A DNA stretch of 64,000 nucleotides, taken from the NCBI GenBank assembly GCA_039817385.1, contig JBCBVY010000002.1, positions 434,001 through 498,000 on the forward strand, written 5' to 3'. A program made the translations under genes and the position numbers. Numbering within the stretch: position 1 is the first letter of the stretch; every line of letters starts with the position of its first letter. This stretch comes from JBCBCP01 sp039817385. Lineage in GTDB: Bacteria; Pseudomonadota; Alphaproteobacteria; Rhodobacterales; Rhodobacteraceae. Below, piece after piece: positions 52,233 through 60,283 of this stretch. The notes beneath the pieces are model-generated. The model was not told the DNA's origin, ran no database searches, and saw only the letters and a list, made by a program, of their open reading frames with translations.

Positions 52233-52978
52233 GGCTGGGCCTTGAGCAGCGCCAGAGCGTCCGACTTCGTTGCGCGCAGCGCATCGTCTGGCAAGCCCGA
52301 GCGGTTCATCTCAAGCAGCAGCGCGGCGGCCTCATCGCCGAGGCCCACCTTCAGCGCGGGTTGAAGTTCCAACCCCTCATGCGGCACCTCAAAGAGGTCC
52401 AGCAAAGGCCCCGCAGGCCCCAGCGGATGGGCCGACCCCGCCTCCAGCGGCAGGCGCAGCACCGCCCCGCCCGCGGCCGCTTCCAGCTTTGCCGCTTCTG
52501 CGTTCAGATCACTGATCGGGGCAAAGCGGGCGGCAAAGGTGGCAAAATCATCGGTCAGCCGTTGCACCTTGAGGTTCTGCAGCCAGAGCGAGCGCAGCCA
52601 GTCCGCCGCGGGCCGCGTGCCAAAGGCAAAGCGGGCAGGCCCGGCGGCGCGCATCGCGCGGACCAGTGCCGGAAAGGCATCGTGGCCGTGGGTGGAGGGA
52701 TGCCCGGGCATGAACCCGCACAAATCCACGCAGGACACGAGGGTCGGCACATCTGGCGCGGGCATCGCGGCGGCAAACGTGTCGGCGAAGGCCTCAAGCG
52801 TGCCACCTGACGGCTGCGCCGAATACCGCTTGGCCAGACGCACCGCCTCAGTCAGTTGCGGGCCTGCGATAACCGCAACATGGGGCTTTAGCTGCGCGGC
52901 GTTGCGCAGCAGCATGTGTTCGATGGTCGAGGTGCCGGTCTTGTGGAACCCGGCGTGGATGACCCGCAGGGCGCTCAC
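52229..52978 (-). CDS. Sulfotransferase-like P-loop protein 1 (proximal to rimM)
   Basis: A 249-aa paralogue with HAGFHKTGTSTIE near residues 8-20, and SCVDLCGFMPGHPS where HMPG stands in the others. The W-L-R-S block is intact (ADWLRSLW). It overlaps rimM by 4 bp and the next copy by 4 bp. Divergence among the three copies suggests an old duplication and distinct acceptors (inference). Confidence 0.75.
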   Translation of the reverse strand: MSALRVIHAGFHKTGTSTIEHMLLRNAAQLKPHVAVIAGPQLTEAVRLAKRYSAQPSGGTLEAFADTFAAAMPAPDVPTLVSCVDLCGFMPGHPSTHGHDAFPALVRAMRAAGPARFAFGTRPAADWLRSLWLQNLKVQRLTDDFATFAARFAPISDLNAEAAKLEAAAGGAVLRLPLEAGSAHPLGPAGPLLDLFEVPHEGLELQPALKVGLGDEAAALLLEMNRSGLPDDALRATKSDALALLKAQP

Positions 52979-53487
52979 GCCTCGAACAGCCCCTCGGGCG
53001 GGTCGGCGACGATGCGCCGTGCGGTCAGGTCCACCGTGAACACCGCCGCCTTAGTGAAGGGCAAAAGGACCGTGGCGCGCGCGCCCGGCACCACCACCTC
53101 CAGCAGGTCCGCCGCGCCGTGGTTCAGGACCGCGCGGACGGTGCCCAGTTCCACTCCGCCAGTGTCCACAACTGTCAAACCCTCCAGATCGGCGTGGTAG
53201 AACTCGTCATCCGGCAGGCGGGGCAGCTGATCGCGGCGGGCGTAAAGCAGCGTGCCTTTCAGCGCGTCCGCCTCTTCCTTGGTGGCGACCTCGGCGATGC
53301 GCACGCAAAAGCCGGTCTTGATCGGGTGCACGATGGCAAGCGTAAAGCGGCCCGTGCCATCCTCGCGGGTCAGGGGGTTGTAGGTCTCGATATCCGCGGG
53401 CGCACCGCAAAAGGACTTGACCCGGACCTCTCCGCGCACCCCGTAAGCGCCGCCAATCGCGCCGACACAGACCCGCTCCGCGCTCAT
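52975..53487 (-). CDS. rimM: Ribosome maturation factor RimM
   Basis: A 170-aa protein from ATG 53487 (MSAERVCVGAIGG), overlapping the stop of the small upstream gene. N-terminal RimM domain with IGGAYGVRGEVRVKSF and a C-terminal PRC barrel with FYHADLEGLTVVD and LLEVVVPG. RimM helps 30S maturation. Followed by the sulfotransferase-like trio instead of trmD directly. Confidence 0.95.
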   Translation of the reverse strand: MSAERVCVGAIGGAYGVRGEVRVKSFCGAPADIETYNPLTREDGTGRFTLAIVHPIKTGFCVRIAEVATKEEADALKGTLLYARRDQLPRLPDDEFYHADLEGLTVVDTGGVELGTVRAVLNHGAADLLEVVVPGARATVLLPFTKAAVFTVDLTARRIVADPPEGLFEA

Positions 53488-53624
53488 TGCACGCCCCGGC
53501 AGATGCCGTCCCGCATGGTGCCGCCCGCGCCCGTACACCGCTCCACTGCAGCTTGGGATTCGTAAATCCACCCCGCGGCGAAGGCGGCGGGCAAAAGGAT
53601 CATGAGGCGGAGCAATCGAAACAT
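53484..53624 (-). CDS. Small membrane-anchored protein between rpsP and rimM
   Basis: A 46-aa protein from ATG 53624: hydrophobic helix (about residues 5-20, LRLMILLPAAFAAGWIY) and a short tail with two cysteines (ERCTGAGG, DGICRGV). ATGA overlap with rimM supports translation. Position between rpsP and rimM is the same as a short unnamed gene I recall from relatives, but I know no function. Confidence 0.6.
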   Translation of the reverse strand: MFRLLRLMILLPAAFAAGWIYESQAAVERCTGAGGTMRDGICRGVQ

Positions 53625-53770
53625 TGCCTGTTCATGCCGCTGAGAGGCGAGGCTGTCCAGTGCCACTTGCCTTGGTGGCGCGCGGCAGGGTAACGAGACG
53701 TGATTTCGTTCTTCGGACTGCGGGAAACCCCGCTGTTCCCATATTCATGTCCGAACATCAGAGATCAACA

Positions 53771-54223
53771 ATGACACCTACTATCAGACCTGCCATCGCG
53801 GCAGATACCGTCGCGCTTGCCGCCATTGCGGGCGAAACGCTTTTCCCGGCCGACATGCTGGCTCCTATGATTGCCCCCTTCCTGCGCGCGGGCACGGCCC
53901 TGTGGCTGACAGCGCTCAGGGACGGCGCCCCTTGCGGTTTTGCCTTTGCAGAGCCGGAGGCGCTGACCGACGGCACCTGGAATCTGCGCGCCATCGCTGC
54001 CCTGCCAAGTGGGCAGGGCACGGGCCGGGCGCTTTTGACTGCGGTTGAGGAGGCGCTTCGAGCCAAGGGCGCGCGTATCGTTGTGATCGACACCACGCAG
54101 ACCGACGATCAGGCCGCGGCGCGGCGGCTATATGCCAGCGCAGGCTATGCACAGGTTGGGCATATCGCCGATTTCTTTGCCGATGGCGAAGACCGGATGA
54201 CGTTTGCCAAACGCCTGAGCTGA
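53771..54223 (+). CDS. GNAT family N-acetyltransferase
   Basis: A 150-aa acetyltransferase from ATG 53771 (MTPTIRPAIAADT); ATG 53747 is an alternative. Acetyl-CoA loop in LPSGQGTGRALL and the terminal AARRLYASAGYAQVG. Encoded on the plus strand inside the minus-strand translation block, so it breaks the run between rpsP and the 46-aa gene. Substrate unknown. Confidence 0.8.
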   Translation: MTPTIRPAIAADTVALAAIAGETLFPADMLAPMIAPFLRAGTALWLTALRDGAPCGFAFAEPEALTDGTWNLRAIAALPSGQGTGRALLTAVEEALRAKGARIVVIDTTQTDDQAAARRLYASAGYAQVGHIADFFADGEDRMTFAKRLS

Positions 54224-54229
54224 AACGAG

Positions 54230-54258
54230 AAAAGGCCCCGGGTGATCCGGGGCCTTTT
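54230..54258. terminator. Bidirectional terminator between the plus-strand GNAT and rpsP
   Basis: AAAAGGCCCCGG / CCGGGGCCTTTT, arms 54230-54241 and 54247-54258, with a 5-base loop. T residues follow on both strands, so it can end the GNAT transcript and also the rpsP transcript. Confidence 0.85.
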
Positions 54259-54278
54259 GCTGCGTATGCTTGCGCTGA

Positions 54279-54665
54279 TTACTCAGCGGTTACCTCTTCG
54301 GCTGGTGCTTCTGCGGCTTCCGCGGCCTCGGCTGCCTTTGCGGCTTTCTCCTCGGCGCGCTCTTGCGCTTTCTTGCCCGGGGTGCCCTTTTTGGGGTTTG
54401 CACGCTCTTTGCGCTCCAGAACGCCGGCGGCTTCCAGCATCCGCGCCACGCGGTCGGTGGGCTGGGCGCCCTTGTCGAGCCACGCCTTCACCGCGTCGAC
54501 GTCCATCTTAACGCGCTCTTCGCTGTCCTTGGGCAGCAGCGGGTTATAGGTGCCCAGCTTTTCGATAAAGCGGCCGTCGCGCGGCATCCGGCTGTCAGCA
54601 GCGACGATGCGGTAGAACGGGCGCTTCTTGGAGCCGCCGCGGGCGAGGCGAATTTTCATGGCCAT
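54279..54665 (-). CDS. rpsP: 30S ribosomal protein S16
   Basis: A 128-aa protein starting MAMKIRLARGGSKKRPFYR, with the S16 core and an alanine/glutamate-rich extension after about residue 85 (KAAKAAEAAEAAEA type). Such tails are usual in this bacterial group. A strong terminator lies 20 bp after the stop, so rimM is probably transcribed from its own promoter or by readthrough. Confidence 0.95.
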   Translation of the reverse strand: MAMKIRLARGGSKKRPFYRIVAADSRMPRDGRFIEKLGTYNPLLPKDSEERVKMDVDAVKAWLDKGAQPTDRVARMLEAAGVLERKERANPKKGTPGKKAQERAEEKAAKAAEAAEAAEAPAEEVTAE

Positions 54666-54686
54666 GTGGTTTTTCCTTTTTTTGGC

Positions 54687-54710
54687 GGTGGGTTTGCACC
54701 CACCCTACGC
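54687..54710. repeat. Dispersed GGTGGGT..ACCCACCCTACGC element overlapping the aroQ stop
   Basis: GGTGGGT-TTGC-ACCCACC then CTACGC. The CTA that encodes the chorismate mutase stop codon (minus strand TAG, 54705-54707) and the preceding GCG codon belong to the repeat. Same family as 8723-8778 and 43341-43364. Confidence 0.75.
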
Positions 54711-55001
54711 TTGGTGCTTTTTGTGGTGCCGAATAACTTCGGCGATGATGAAGTTCAGGAACTTCTTGGCGAATTCGGGATCGACGTCCGCGCGTTTCGC
54801 CAAATCTTCGAGCCGGGCGATCTGCGCGTCCTCGCGCGCGGGATCGGAGGGCGGAAGCTGGTGTTCGGCCTTGAGTTTCCCCACGGCCTGGGTGTGTTTG
54901 AACCGCTCGCCAAGCGTATAGATCAGGATCGCGTCCAGCCTGTCGATGCTGGCGCGGTGGTCCTTCAGGATCTCGGCGGCGCGGATTTGGTCTTCGGTCA
55001 T
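54705..55001 (-). CDS. Chorismate mutase (AroQ type)
   Basis: A 98-aa helical protein from ATG 55001 (MTEDQIRAAEILKDHR). The AroQ pattern RASIDRLDAILIYTLGERFKHTQAVGKLKAEH is clear, with catalytic Arg and Lys present. It converts chorismate to prephenate. Its stop codon lies inside a dispersed repeat. Downstream of the GNAT array and upstream of rpsP. Confidence 0.9.
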   Translation of the reverse strand: MTEDQIRAAEILKDHRASIDRLDAILIYTLGERFKHTQAVGKLKAEHQLPPSDPAREDAQIARLEDLAKRADVDPEFAKKFLNFIIAEVIRHHKKHQA

Positions 55002-55023
55002 TGCGAACCCTCGGAGCATGGGA

Positions 55024-55077
55024 AGGGGCGGCAGGCCGGCCCTCCGGGGGGAGTTTTCTTGGCCAAGTGAAGCATCA
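55024..55077. repeat. Dispersed GGGGAGTTTTCTTGGCC element
   Basis: GGCAGGCCGGCCCTCC followed by GGGGGGAGTTTTCTTGGCC and AAGTGAAG (55024-55077). The tail repeats at 63242-63268 and resembles 10194-10245. It spans the gap between the sixth GNAT and chorismate mutase. Confidence 0.65.
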
Positions 55078-55602
55078 TGCGCGCGCCTCCGGTCCGGGGT
55101 GGCGCCAGATTTGGACGGGGCCGAAATGGGGGTGTGTGTAGTCGTAATCGTATGCCGCGCCAAGGCGGGTGGCGACGGCGGCGGAGGCGGTATTGGCCGG
55201 GTCGATCATCGAGGTGAGCGTGGTCCAGCCGAGGGTCTCGTAGGCGTAGTGGCGGGCCGCGCGGCCTGCTTCGGTGGCGTAGCCCTTGCCCGTGGCGCCG
55301 TCGAAAAGGTCCCAGCCCAGCTCATTTTCAGGGAAGCCTTCGGGGTACCACAGGCCGATGATGCCGATTGCGGTGTCGTCGCCCTTTTCGGTGACGATCC
55401 AGCGGCCATAGCCGCGCAGAACCCAGTGGCCGGATTCCTGGGCGAGGGTGCGCCAGGACCGCTCACGCGGGATCGGGCCGCCGACAAATTTCGCGCGATC
55501 CGAGGCGAAGAAGGTGGCGTAGGCGTCAAAGTCGCTGGCTTGCGGCGGGCGCAGGATCAAGCGCTCCGTTTCAAGCGTGGGGGCGGTGAAGGTGACACTC
55601 AT
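55075..55602 (-). CDS. Tandem GNAT 6 (RimJ/RimL type)
   Basis: A 175-aa Acetyltransf_3-type acetyltransferase from ATG 55602. Shared block RAKFVGGPI and acetyl-CoA loop GATGKGYATEAGRAA. The last of six consecutive paralogues between ffh and chorismate mutase. Such enzymes acetylate protein N-termini or small molecules; acceptor unknown. Confidence 0.85.
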   Translation of the reverse strand: MSVTFTAPTLETERLILRPPQASDFDAYATFFASDRAKFVGGPIPRERSWRTLAQESGHWVLRGYGRWIVTEKGDDTAIGIIGLWYPEGFPENELGWDLFDGATGKGYATEAGRAARHYAYETLGWTTLTSMIDPANTASAAVATRLGAAYDYDYTHPHFGPVQIWRHPGPEARA

Positions 55603-56102
55603 GCGGCCACCTCGCTGCGCAGGCGGAAGGTGAGGGCGCCTTCGTACCATGCGGGCGCGGCCTCATCGGTTTGGATGGCGCCGATGCGGCGGGCGATGGC
55701 GATGGAGGTCGTGTTGTCTGGTAGGATACGGATGATCATCTCCGGCCAGCCTTGGGTGTGCAAGTGGTCCCATACGGCCATTGCGGCTTCGGTGGCGAAG
55801 CCCTGGCCTTCGGCTGCGGCGTCCCACAGGGTCCACGTCATTTCAGGCAGGCTGTCATTTATGCCAAGCGGGCCAACGTGGCCGATGGGCTGGCCGCCAA
55901 GGTCCATCACATAGCGGCCATAGCCGCGCATCGTCCAGTGGCCGGCCATCGCGCAGAATTTCTCGAACGCCTTTGTCTCATCAAACGGGCCGCCGACAAA
56001 ACGCGCGCGGTTCGACGTGCAATAGGCCGTGTAGGCGGGCAGATCGCCCGCCTGCGGCTGGCGCAGGGTCAGGCGCGGGGTGATGATTTGAGCTGCAATC
56101 AC
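55599..56102 (-). CDS. Tandem GNAT 5 (RimJ/RimL type)
   Basis: A 167-aa acetyltransferase with NRARFVGGPFD and the loop AAEGQGFATEAAMAV. Overlaps its neighbours by 4 bp at both ends. Same fold and block order as the other five. Confidence 0.85.
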   Translation of the reverse strand: MIAAQIITPRLTLRQPQAGDLPAYTAYCTSNRARFVGGPFDETKAFEKFCAMAGHWTMRGYGRYVMDLGGQPIGHVGPLGINDSLPEMTWTLWDAAAEGQGFATEAAMAVWDHLHTQGWPEMIIRILPDNTTSIAIARRIGAIQTDEAAPAWYEGALTFRLRSEVAA

Positions 56103-56602
56103 GCGAGCGCCTCCGGTCTATGGCGGTAGGCGAGGCAGCCGGGCAGTGGGATGTGCGCGTCCGGATCCTGCACCGCGCCCAGCCGGGTTGCGACTGCGAT
56201 GGAGCCCGCGTTTTCCGGGTCGATATAGCTGACCACGCTGGCCCAGCCTTTGTCCGCGTAAAGGTGCCGCAGGACGGCGCGGCAGGCCTCGGTGGCGTAG
56301 CCGTGCCCCTCATACGCGGCATCGGTCAGCAGCCAGGACATCTCGGGTTCGGCAAAGCCTTCGGGATGGTAGGGCCCTGCGAGGCCAACTGTTTGGCCCG
56401 TGTCGCTGCGGGTCACCGCGAAAAAGCCATAGCCGCGCAGGGCCCATTGGCCTGCGTAAATGGCGAAGCGCTTCCACCCTTCGGCGCGGCTGAGCGGGCC
56501 AAAGTAGAACCGTGCGCGGTCCGAGGCGAAGAAGTCCAACATCGGCTCCACATCGCGTGCATCCGGTTGGCGCAGGGTGAGACGGTCTGTCGTCAGGATC
56601 AT
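56099..56602 (-). CDS. Tandem GNAT 4 (RimJ/RimL type)
   Basis: A 167-aa acetyltransferase with DRARFYFGPLS (FG in place of GG) and the loop AAYEGHGYATEACRAV. Overlaps by 4 bp on both sides. Ends with PLPGCLAYRHRPEAL, the common C-terminal strand. Confidence 0.85.
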   Translation of the reverse strand: MILTTDRLTLRQPDARDVEPMLDFFASDRARFYFGPLSRAEGWKRFAIYAGQWALRGYGFFAVTRSDTGQTVGLAGPYHPEGFAEPEMSWLLTDAAYEGHGYATEACRAVLRHLYADKGWASVVSYIDPENAGSIAVATRLGAVQDPDAHIPLPGCLAYRHRPEALA

Positions 56603-57111
56603 CTCAGCGCCTCCGGCCCGGGGTGCCGGTAAACCATGATCGGCTCGCGCTCGGGGAGCGCCCAGTCCGCTTCGCGCACAGCGCCCATCGCGGCGGCAAC
56701 GCGAATGGAGGCGTCATTGCCAGGCGCGATCATACTGATCACAGTGGTCCAGCCCAGCGTGCCATAGGCATAGCCACGCGCCGCGCGGCCCGCTTCGGAT
56801 GCGTAGCCTTTGCCGGTGCCTTCCCAGATGTACCAGCCGACTTCCGGCTCGGGCCAGTTCATCGGGTAGTGTAGGCCGACAAGACCGATCGCGGTGTCGT
56901 CATCGTGGGTCGTGACCATCCAGCGGCCAAAGCCGCGCATCGTCCAGTGGCCGATCACTTGCGCGAGGTAGCGCCAGCTGTCCGCGGGGCTTTGCGGTCC
57001 GCCGACAAATTTGGCGGCTTCTGTCTCGTAGAAGGCGGCGAAGGGGCCGATGTCCTGCGGGCCGGGGGCGCGCAGGATCAGGCGGTCTGTCGTGAGGGTC
57101 GGAGGTATCAT
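56599..57111 (-). CDS. Tandem GNAT 3 (RimJ/RimL type)
   Basis: A 170-aa acetyltransferase from ATG 57111 (MIPPTLTTDRL). Blocks AAKFVGGPQ and EGTGKGYASEAGRAA. Closest by eye to the 55075-55602 copy (shared GYGRW/GFGRWMVT, GYAYGTLGWTT-type segments), suggesting a relatively recent duplication between these two. Confidence 0.85.
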   Translation of the reverse strand: MIPPTLTTDRLILRAPGPQDIGPFAAFYETEAAKFVGGPQSPADSWRYLAQVIGHWTMRGFGRWMVTTHDDDTAIGLVGLHYPMNWPEPEVGWYIWEGTGKGYASEAGRAARGYAYGTLGWTTVISMIAPGNDASIRVAAAMGAVREADWALPEREPIMVYRHPGPEALR

Positions 57112-57614
57112 GCGGCCCTCCTGTGGCGGTAGACGGCGGTGTCCTCGGGGCTGTCCCCCTGCGCCCAGGGGCCGTGCGGGTCGGGCTGCGCACCCAGCCT
57201 GCTGGCCAGTGCTTTCGACCGCGTGTTCTGAAGGTCGATGTAGCTGACGATGGAGGCGGCATCTGTGTTGGACCAGTACCACAGGCGGGCCGCTTCCGCC
57301 GCCTCAAAGGCGTAGCCGCGCCCTTCGGCGTCCGCGGTCAGGGTCCAGCCAAGCTCCGGCTCGGGGAAGTAAGGCGGGTGCCAGATCGCGACCTCTCCGG
57401 CAAAGCCGTCCGCGTCCTCGATGATCCAGCCGCCAAACCCGCTCAGCTGCCATTGCGCGGTGATGTTGCAGAACATGTCCCACGCGCGCGCTCGGGAGTA
57501 GGGGCCGCCCATATAGCGGGTGCGGTCATCGCCCAGCATCGCGGCATAGGCGTCGAAGTCGGAGGCCTTAGCGCCGCGCAGGGTCAGGCGCTCGGTTGTC
57601 AGGGTGGGGATCAT
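57108..57614 (-). CDS. Tandem GNAT 2 (RimJ/RimL type)
   Basis: A 168-aa acetyltransferase with DRTRYMGGPYS and the loop ADAEGRGYAFEAAEAAR. 4-bp overlaps on both sides. C-terminal segment ENTAVYRHR-like is kept. Confidence 0.85.
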   Translation of the reverse strand: MIPTLTTERLTLRGAKASDFDAYAAMLGDDRTRYMGGPYSRARAWDMFCNITAQWQLSGFGGWIIEDADGFAGEVAIWHPPYFPEPELGWTLTADAEGRGYAFEAAEAARLWYWSNTDAASIVSYIDLQNTRSKALASRLGAQPDPHGPWAQGDSPEDTAVYRHRRAA

Positions 57615-58132
57615 GCAGTGATCTCCGGATGTTCCCAGATGGTCGCCTCTGCCGCATGTGGTGGGACGGCACCGCTGTCCGTTGCGCCAAGGCGGGTGGC
57701 TACGGCTTGCGACCGGGTGTTTTCGCGGTGGATATAGCTGACCAGCCGCGTCAGGCCGTGCGCCTCAGCCGCCCAGCCCCGGATCCGCGCGCCCGCCTCC
57801 GTGGCATAGCCTTGGCCGGTCGCCCCTTCGTACAGATGCCAGGCCAGTTCGGGCCGGTCCCAACCGCGGTGGTGCAGAACGCCAACACGCCCCAGCGGGG
57901 CTGCATCGTCGTGGGCCTGCAGAACGAAAAAGCCGTAGCCGTGCCAGTGCCAATGCCCGACCCCAGTCAGGAAACCGAACCAAGCGTCTGTCTCCGTACC
58001 CGCCTCACCCTGTTCGATCATGAAGGGGTTGGTCGTGACAAACCGCACATGCGCCTCCACATCCGCGCGGGTTGGGCCGCGCAGGGTCAGGCGCTCGGTG
58101 GTGAGCGTGGGGGCGTTCGTGAGGGCTGTCAT
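57611..58132 (-). CDS. Tandem GNAT 1 (RimJ/RimL type, most diverged)
   Basis: A 173-aa acetyltransferase closest to ffh. The [FY]-[VM]-GGP block of the others is not kept (TTNPFMIEQGEA there). The acetyl-CoA loop is EGATGQGYATEAGARI. It overlaps the ffh stop by 4 bp, so it is coupled to the SRP gene. Confidence 0.83.
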   Translation of the reverse strand: MTALTNAPTLTTERLTLRGPTRADVEAHVRFVTTNPFMIEQGEAGTETDAWFGFLTGVGHWHWHGYGFFVLQAHDDAAPLGRVGVLHHRGWDRPELAWHLYEGATGQGYATEAGARIRGWAAEAHGLTRLVSYIHRENTRSQAVATRLGATDSGAVPPHAAEATIWEHPEITA

Positions 58133-59616
58133 TTCTTTTTCCCAAACCCGCTCAGGCCCGGGGGCAGGGCCATGCCGCCGCCCAGACCGGGCAGACCGCC
58201 GGGCATCTTGCCCAGCTGCTTGGCCGCGGCCTCCATCTGGGCGGCGTCGACGCCTTCGGGCATGCCGCCTTTACCGAACATGCCCTTCATGGCCTGTTTC
58301 AGCATTCCGCCTTTGCCCTTGCCCAGCTTCTTCATCATGTCCGACATCTGGCGGTGCATCTTGAGCAGCTTGTTGAGGTCGCTCACCTCCATGCCCGAGC
58401 CCCGCGCGATGCGCTTCTTGCGGGAGGCTTGCAGGATCTGCGGGGCGGCGCGTTCCTTCTTGGTCATCGACTGGATCATGGCGATCTGCTGGCGCAAGAC
58501 CTTGTCGTCCATGCCCGCCTCTTGCACCTGTTTCGCCATCTTCCCCATGCCGGGCATCATGCCCATCATGCCTTCCATGCCGCCCATCTTGATCATCTGT
58601 TCCAGCTGCATCTTGAGGTCGTTCATGTTGAACTGACCCTTGGCCATGCGGCGCATCATCTTTTCGGCTTGTTCGGCCTCGATGGTTTCCTGCGCCTTTT
58701 CGACAAGGCTGACGATGTCGCCCATGCCGAGGATGCGGCCCGCGATGCGCTCTGGCTCGAAGGTTTCGAGCGCGTCCATCTTCTCGCCCAGGCCGACGAA
58801 CTTGATCGGCTTGCCGGTGACCGCGCGCATCGACAGAGCCGCACCGCCGCGTCCGTCGCCGTCCATGCGGGTGAGGACCACGCCCGAGATGCCGATGCGG
58901 TCGTCAAAGTTCTGCGCGGTATTCACCGCGTCCTGACCGGTCAGGCCGTCGACCACCAGCAAGGTCTCGCGCGGGTTTGCGACGTCGCGCACGGCCTCGA
59001 CCTGCGCCATCAGCTCCTCGTCGATGGACAGGCGCCCGGCGGTGTCGAGCATATAGACATCGTAGCCGCCAAGCCCCGCCTGCGTCTTCGCCCGCTTGGC
59101 GATCTGGACGGGGTTCTCGCCCTTGACGATGGGCAGGGTGTCGACGCCGATCTGAACGCCAAGGATCGCCAGCTGCTCCATCGCGGCGGGCCGGTTCACG
59201 TCGAGCGAGGCCATCAGGACACGCTTGCCGTCCTTATCCTTCAGCCGCTTGGCCAGCTTGGCGGTGGTCGTCGTCTTGCCGCCGCCCTGCAGGCCGACCA
59301 TCAGGATTGGCGCGGGCGGGTTGTCCACCTTCAGCGTTCCGGGCTCACCCTCGCCGCGCAGGGTCTTCACCAGCGCGTCGTTCACGATCTTCACGACCTG
59401 CTGGCCGGGGGTGACGGACTTGGTCACCGCTTGACCCGTCGCCGCCTCTTGCACGCGGGCGATAAAGTCGCGGGCCACGGGCAGCGACACGTCCGCCTCC
59501 AGCAGCGCCACACGCACCTCGCGCAGGGCCGTCTTAACGTCATCCTCGCTTAGCGCACCCTGCTTGGTCAGCCGGTCAAAGACGCCAGACAGGCGTTCGG
59601 AGAGATTTTCAAACAT
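58129..59616 (-). CDS. ffh: Signal recognition particle protein Ffh
   Basis: A 495-aa SRP GTPase: N domain, GTPase G domain with G1 GLQGGGKTTTTAKL (108-121) and DTAGRLS, and a methionine-rich M domain (MMPGMGKMAKQ region). AGGAGG about 6 bp before ATG 59616. It targets membrane proteins with 4.5S RNA. First gene of the GNAT operon. Confidence 0.96.
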   Translation of the reverse strand: MFENLSERLSGVFDRLTKQGALSEDDVKTALREVRVALLEADVSLPVARDFIARVQEAATGQAVTKSVTPGQQVVKIVNDALVKTLRGEGEPGTLKVDNPPAPILMVGLQGGGKTTTTAKLAKRLKDKDGKRVLMASLDVNRPAAMEQLAILGVQIGVDTLPIVKGENPVQIAKRAKTQAGLGGYDVYMLDTAGRLSIDEELMAQVEAVRDVANPRETLLVVDGLTGQDAVNTAQNFDDRIGISGVVLTRMDGDGRGGAALSMRAVTGKPIKFVGLGEKMDALETFEPERIAGRILGMGDIVSLVEKAQETIEAEQAEKMMRRMAKGQFNMNDLKMQLEQMIKMGGMEGMMGMMPGMGKMAKQVQEAGMDDKVLRQQIAMIQSMTKKERAAPQILQASRKKRIARGSGMEVSDLNKLLKMHRQMSDMMKKLGKGKGGMLKQAMKGMFGKGGMPEGVDAAQMEAAAKQLGKMPGGLPGLGGGMALPPGLSGFGKKK

Positions 59617-59844
59617 GCCGGGCCTCCTTTGGCGCGTTGCGGGTGTGCCCCGAACCTAAGAACGAAGCGGTTAAACGGCAAACGCCCCTGCGGGCGTACA
59701 ACGCTGGCAGGGGGCGATCCCGTGTGATGGCGGGACCGGAAGGCGCAGTGCTTCCGGATTGAGATGGCGCTGTAGCGGCTGTCTGTATGCGAGTCAATTG
59801 GCGGCATCGGTTGGGCAAAATGCGAAACGTGGTATTTGTCTGAA

Positions 59845-60240
59845 ATGAGTGTCGCTGACATCGCCACCTTCCATGCCACGCAAACAGCCGCAGATCGTGC
59901 CATCTGCGATGCCCTGCGCGACGCCTTGAACGCTGGTCTGCCCGAGGCGACGGCGAAGATATGGCATCGCCATCCGGTCTGGTTCCTCGCCGGGAACCCT
60001 GTTGCCGGCTACAGCAAGCTCAAGGGCTGCATCCGGCTGATGTTCTGGAGTGGTGCCGATTTTGAAGAACCCGGTTTGCGCCCAGGGACGGGGAAGTTCC
60101 GGGACGCGTCGATCCGGTATACCGATGCGGCACAGATTGATGCGGAGGATCTAGCCCGGTGGATTCGCAAAAGCCGCGAGATCCAATGGGACTACAAGAA
60201 CTTAGTGAGGCGTAAAGGGCGGCTCGAGCGGCTCTGCTAG
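59845..60240 (+). CDS. DUF1801 (YdhG-like) family protein
   Basis: A 131-aa protein from ATG 59845 (MSVADIATFH). The stretch KIWHRHPVWFLAGNPVAGYSKLKGCIRLMFWSG is typical of YjbR/CyaY-fold DUF1801 proteins, which have no defined activity. Ends RKGRLERLC. Divergent from ffh. Confidence 0.75.
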   Translation: MSVADIATFHATQTAADRAICDALRDALNAGLPEATAKIWHRHPVWFLAGNPVAGYSKLKGCIRLMFWSGADFEEPGLRPGTGKFRDASIRYTDAAQIDAEDLARWIRKSREIQWDYKNLVRRKGRLERLC

Positions 60241-60283
60241 CTGCGCTGTATCTGCCCTGCCGGGGCAGTACGGGTGTGACGGT

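Noticed and set aside
59640..59836. 4.5S RNA (ffs) upstream of ffh
   Set aside because: GGACCGGAAGGCGCAG-like sequence is present, but the conserved SRP loop sequences do not align.
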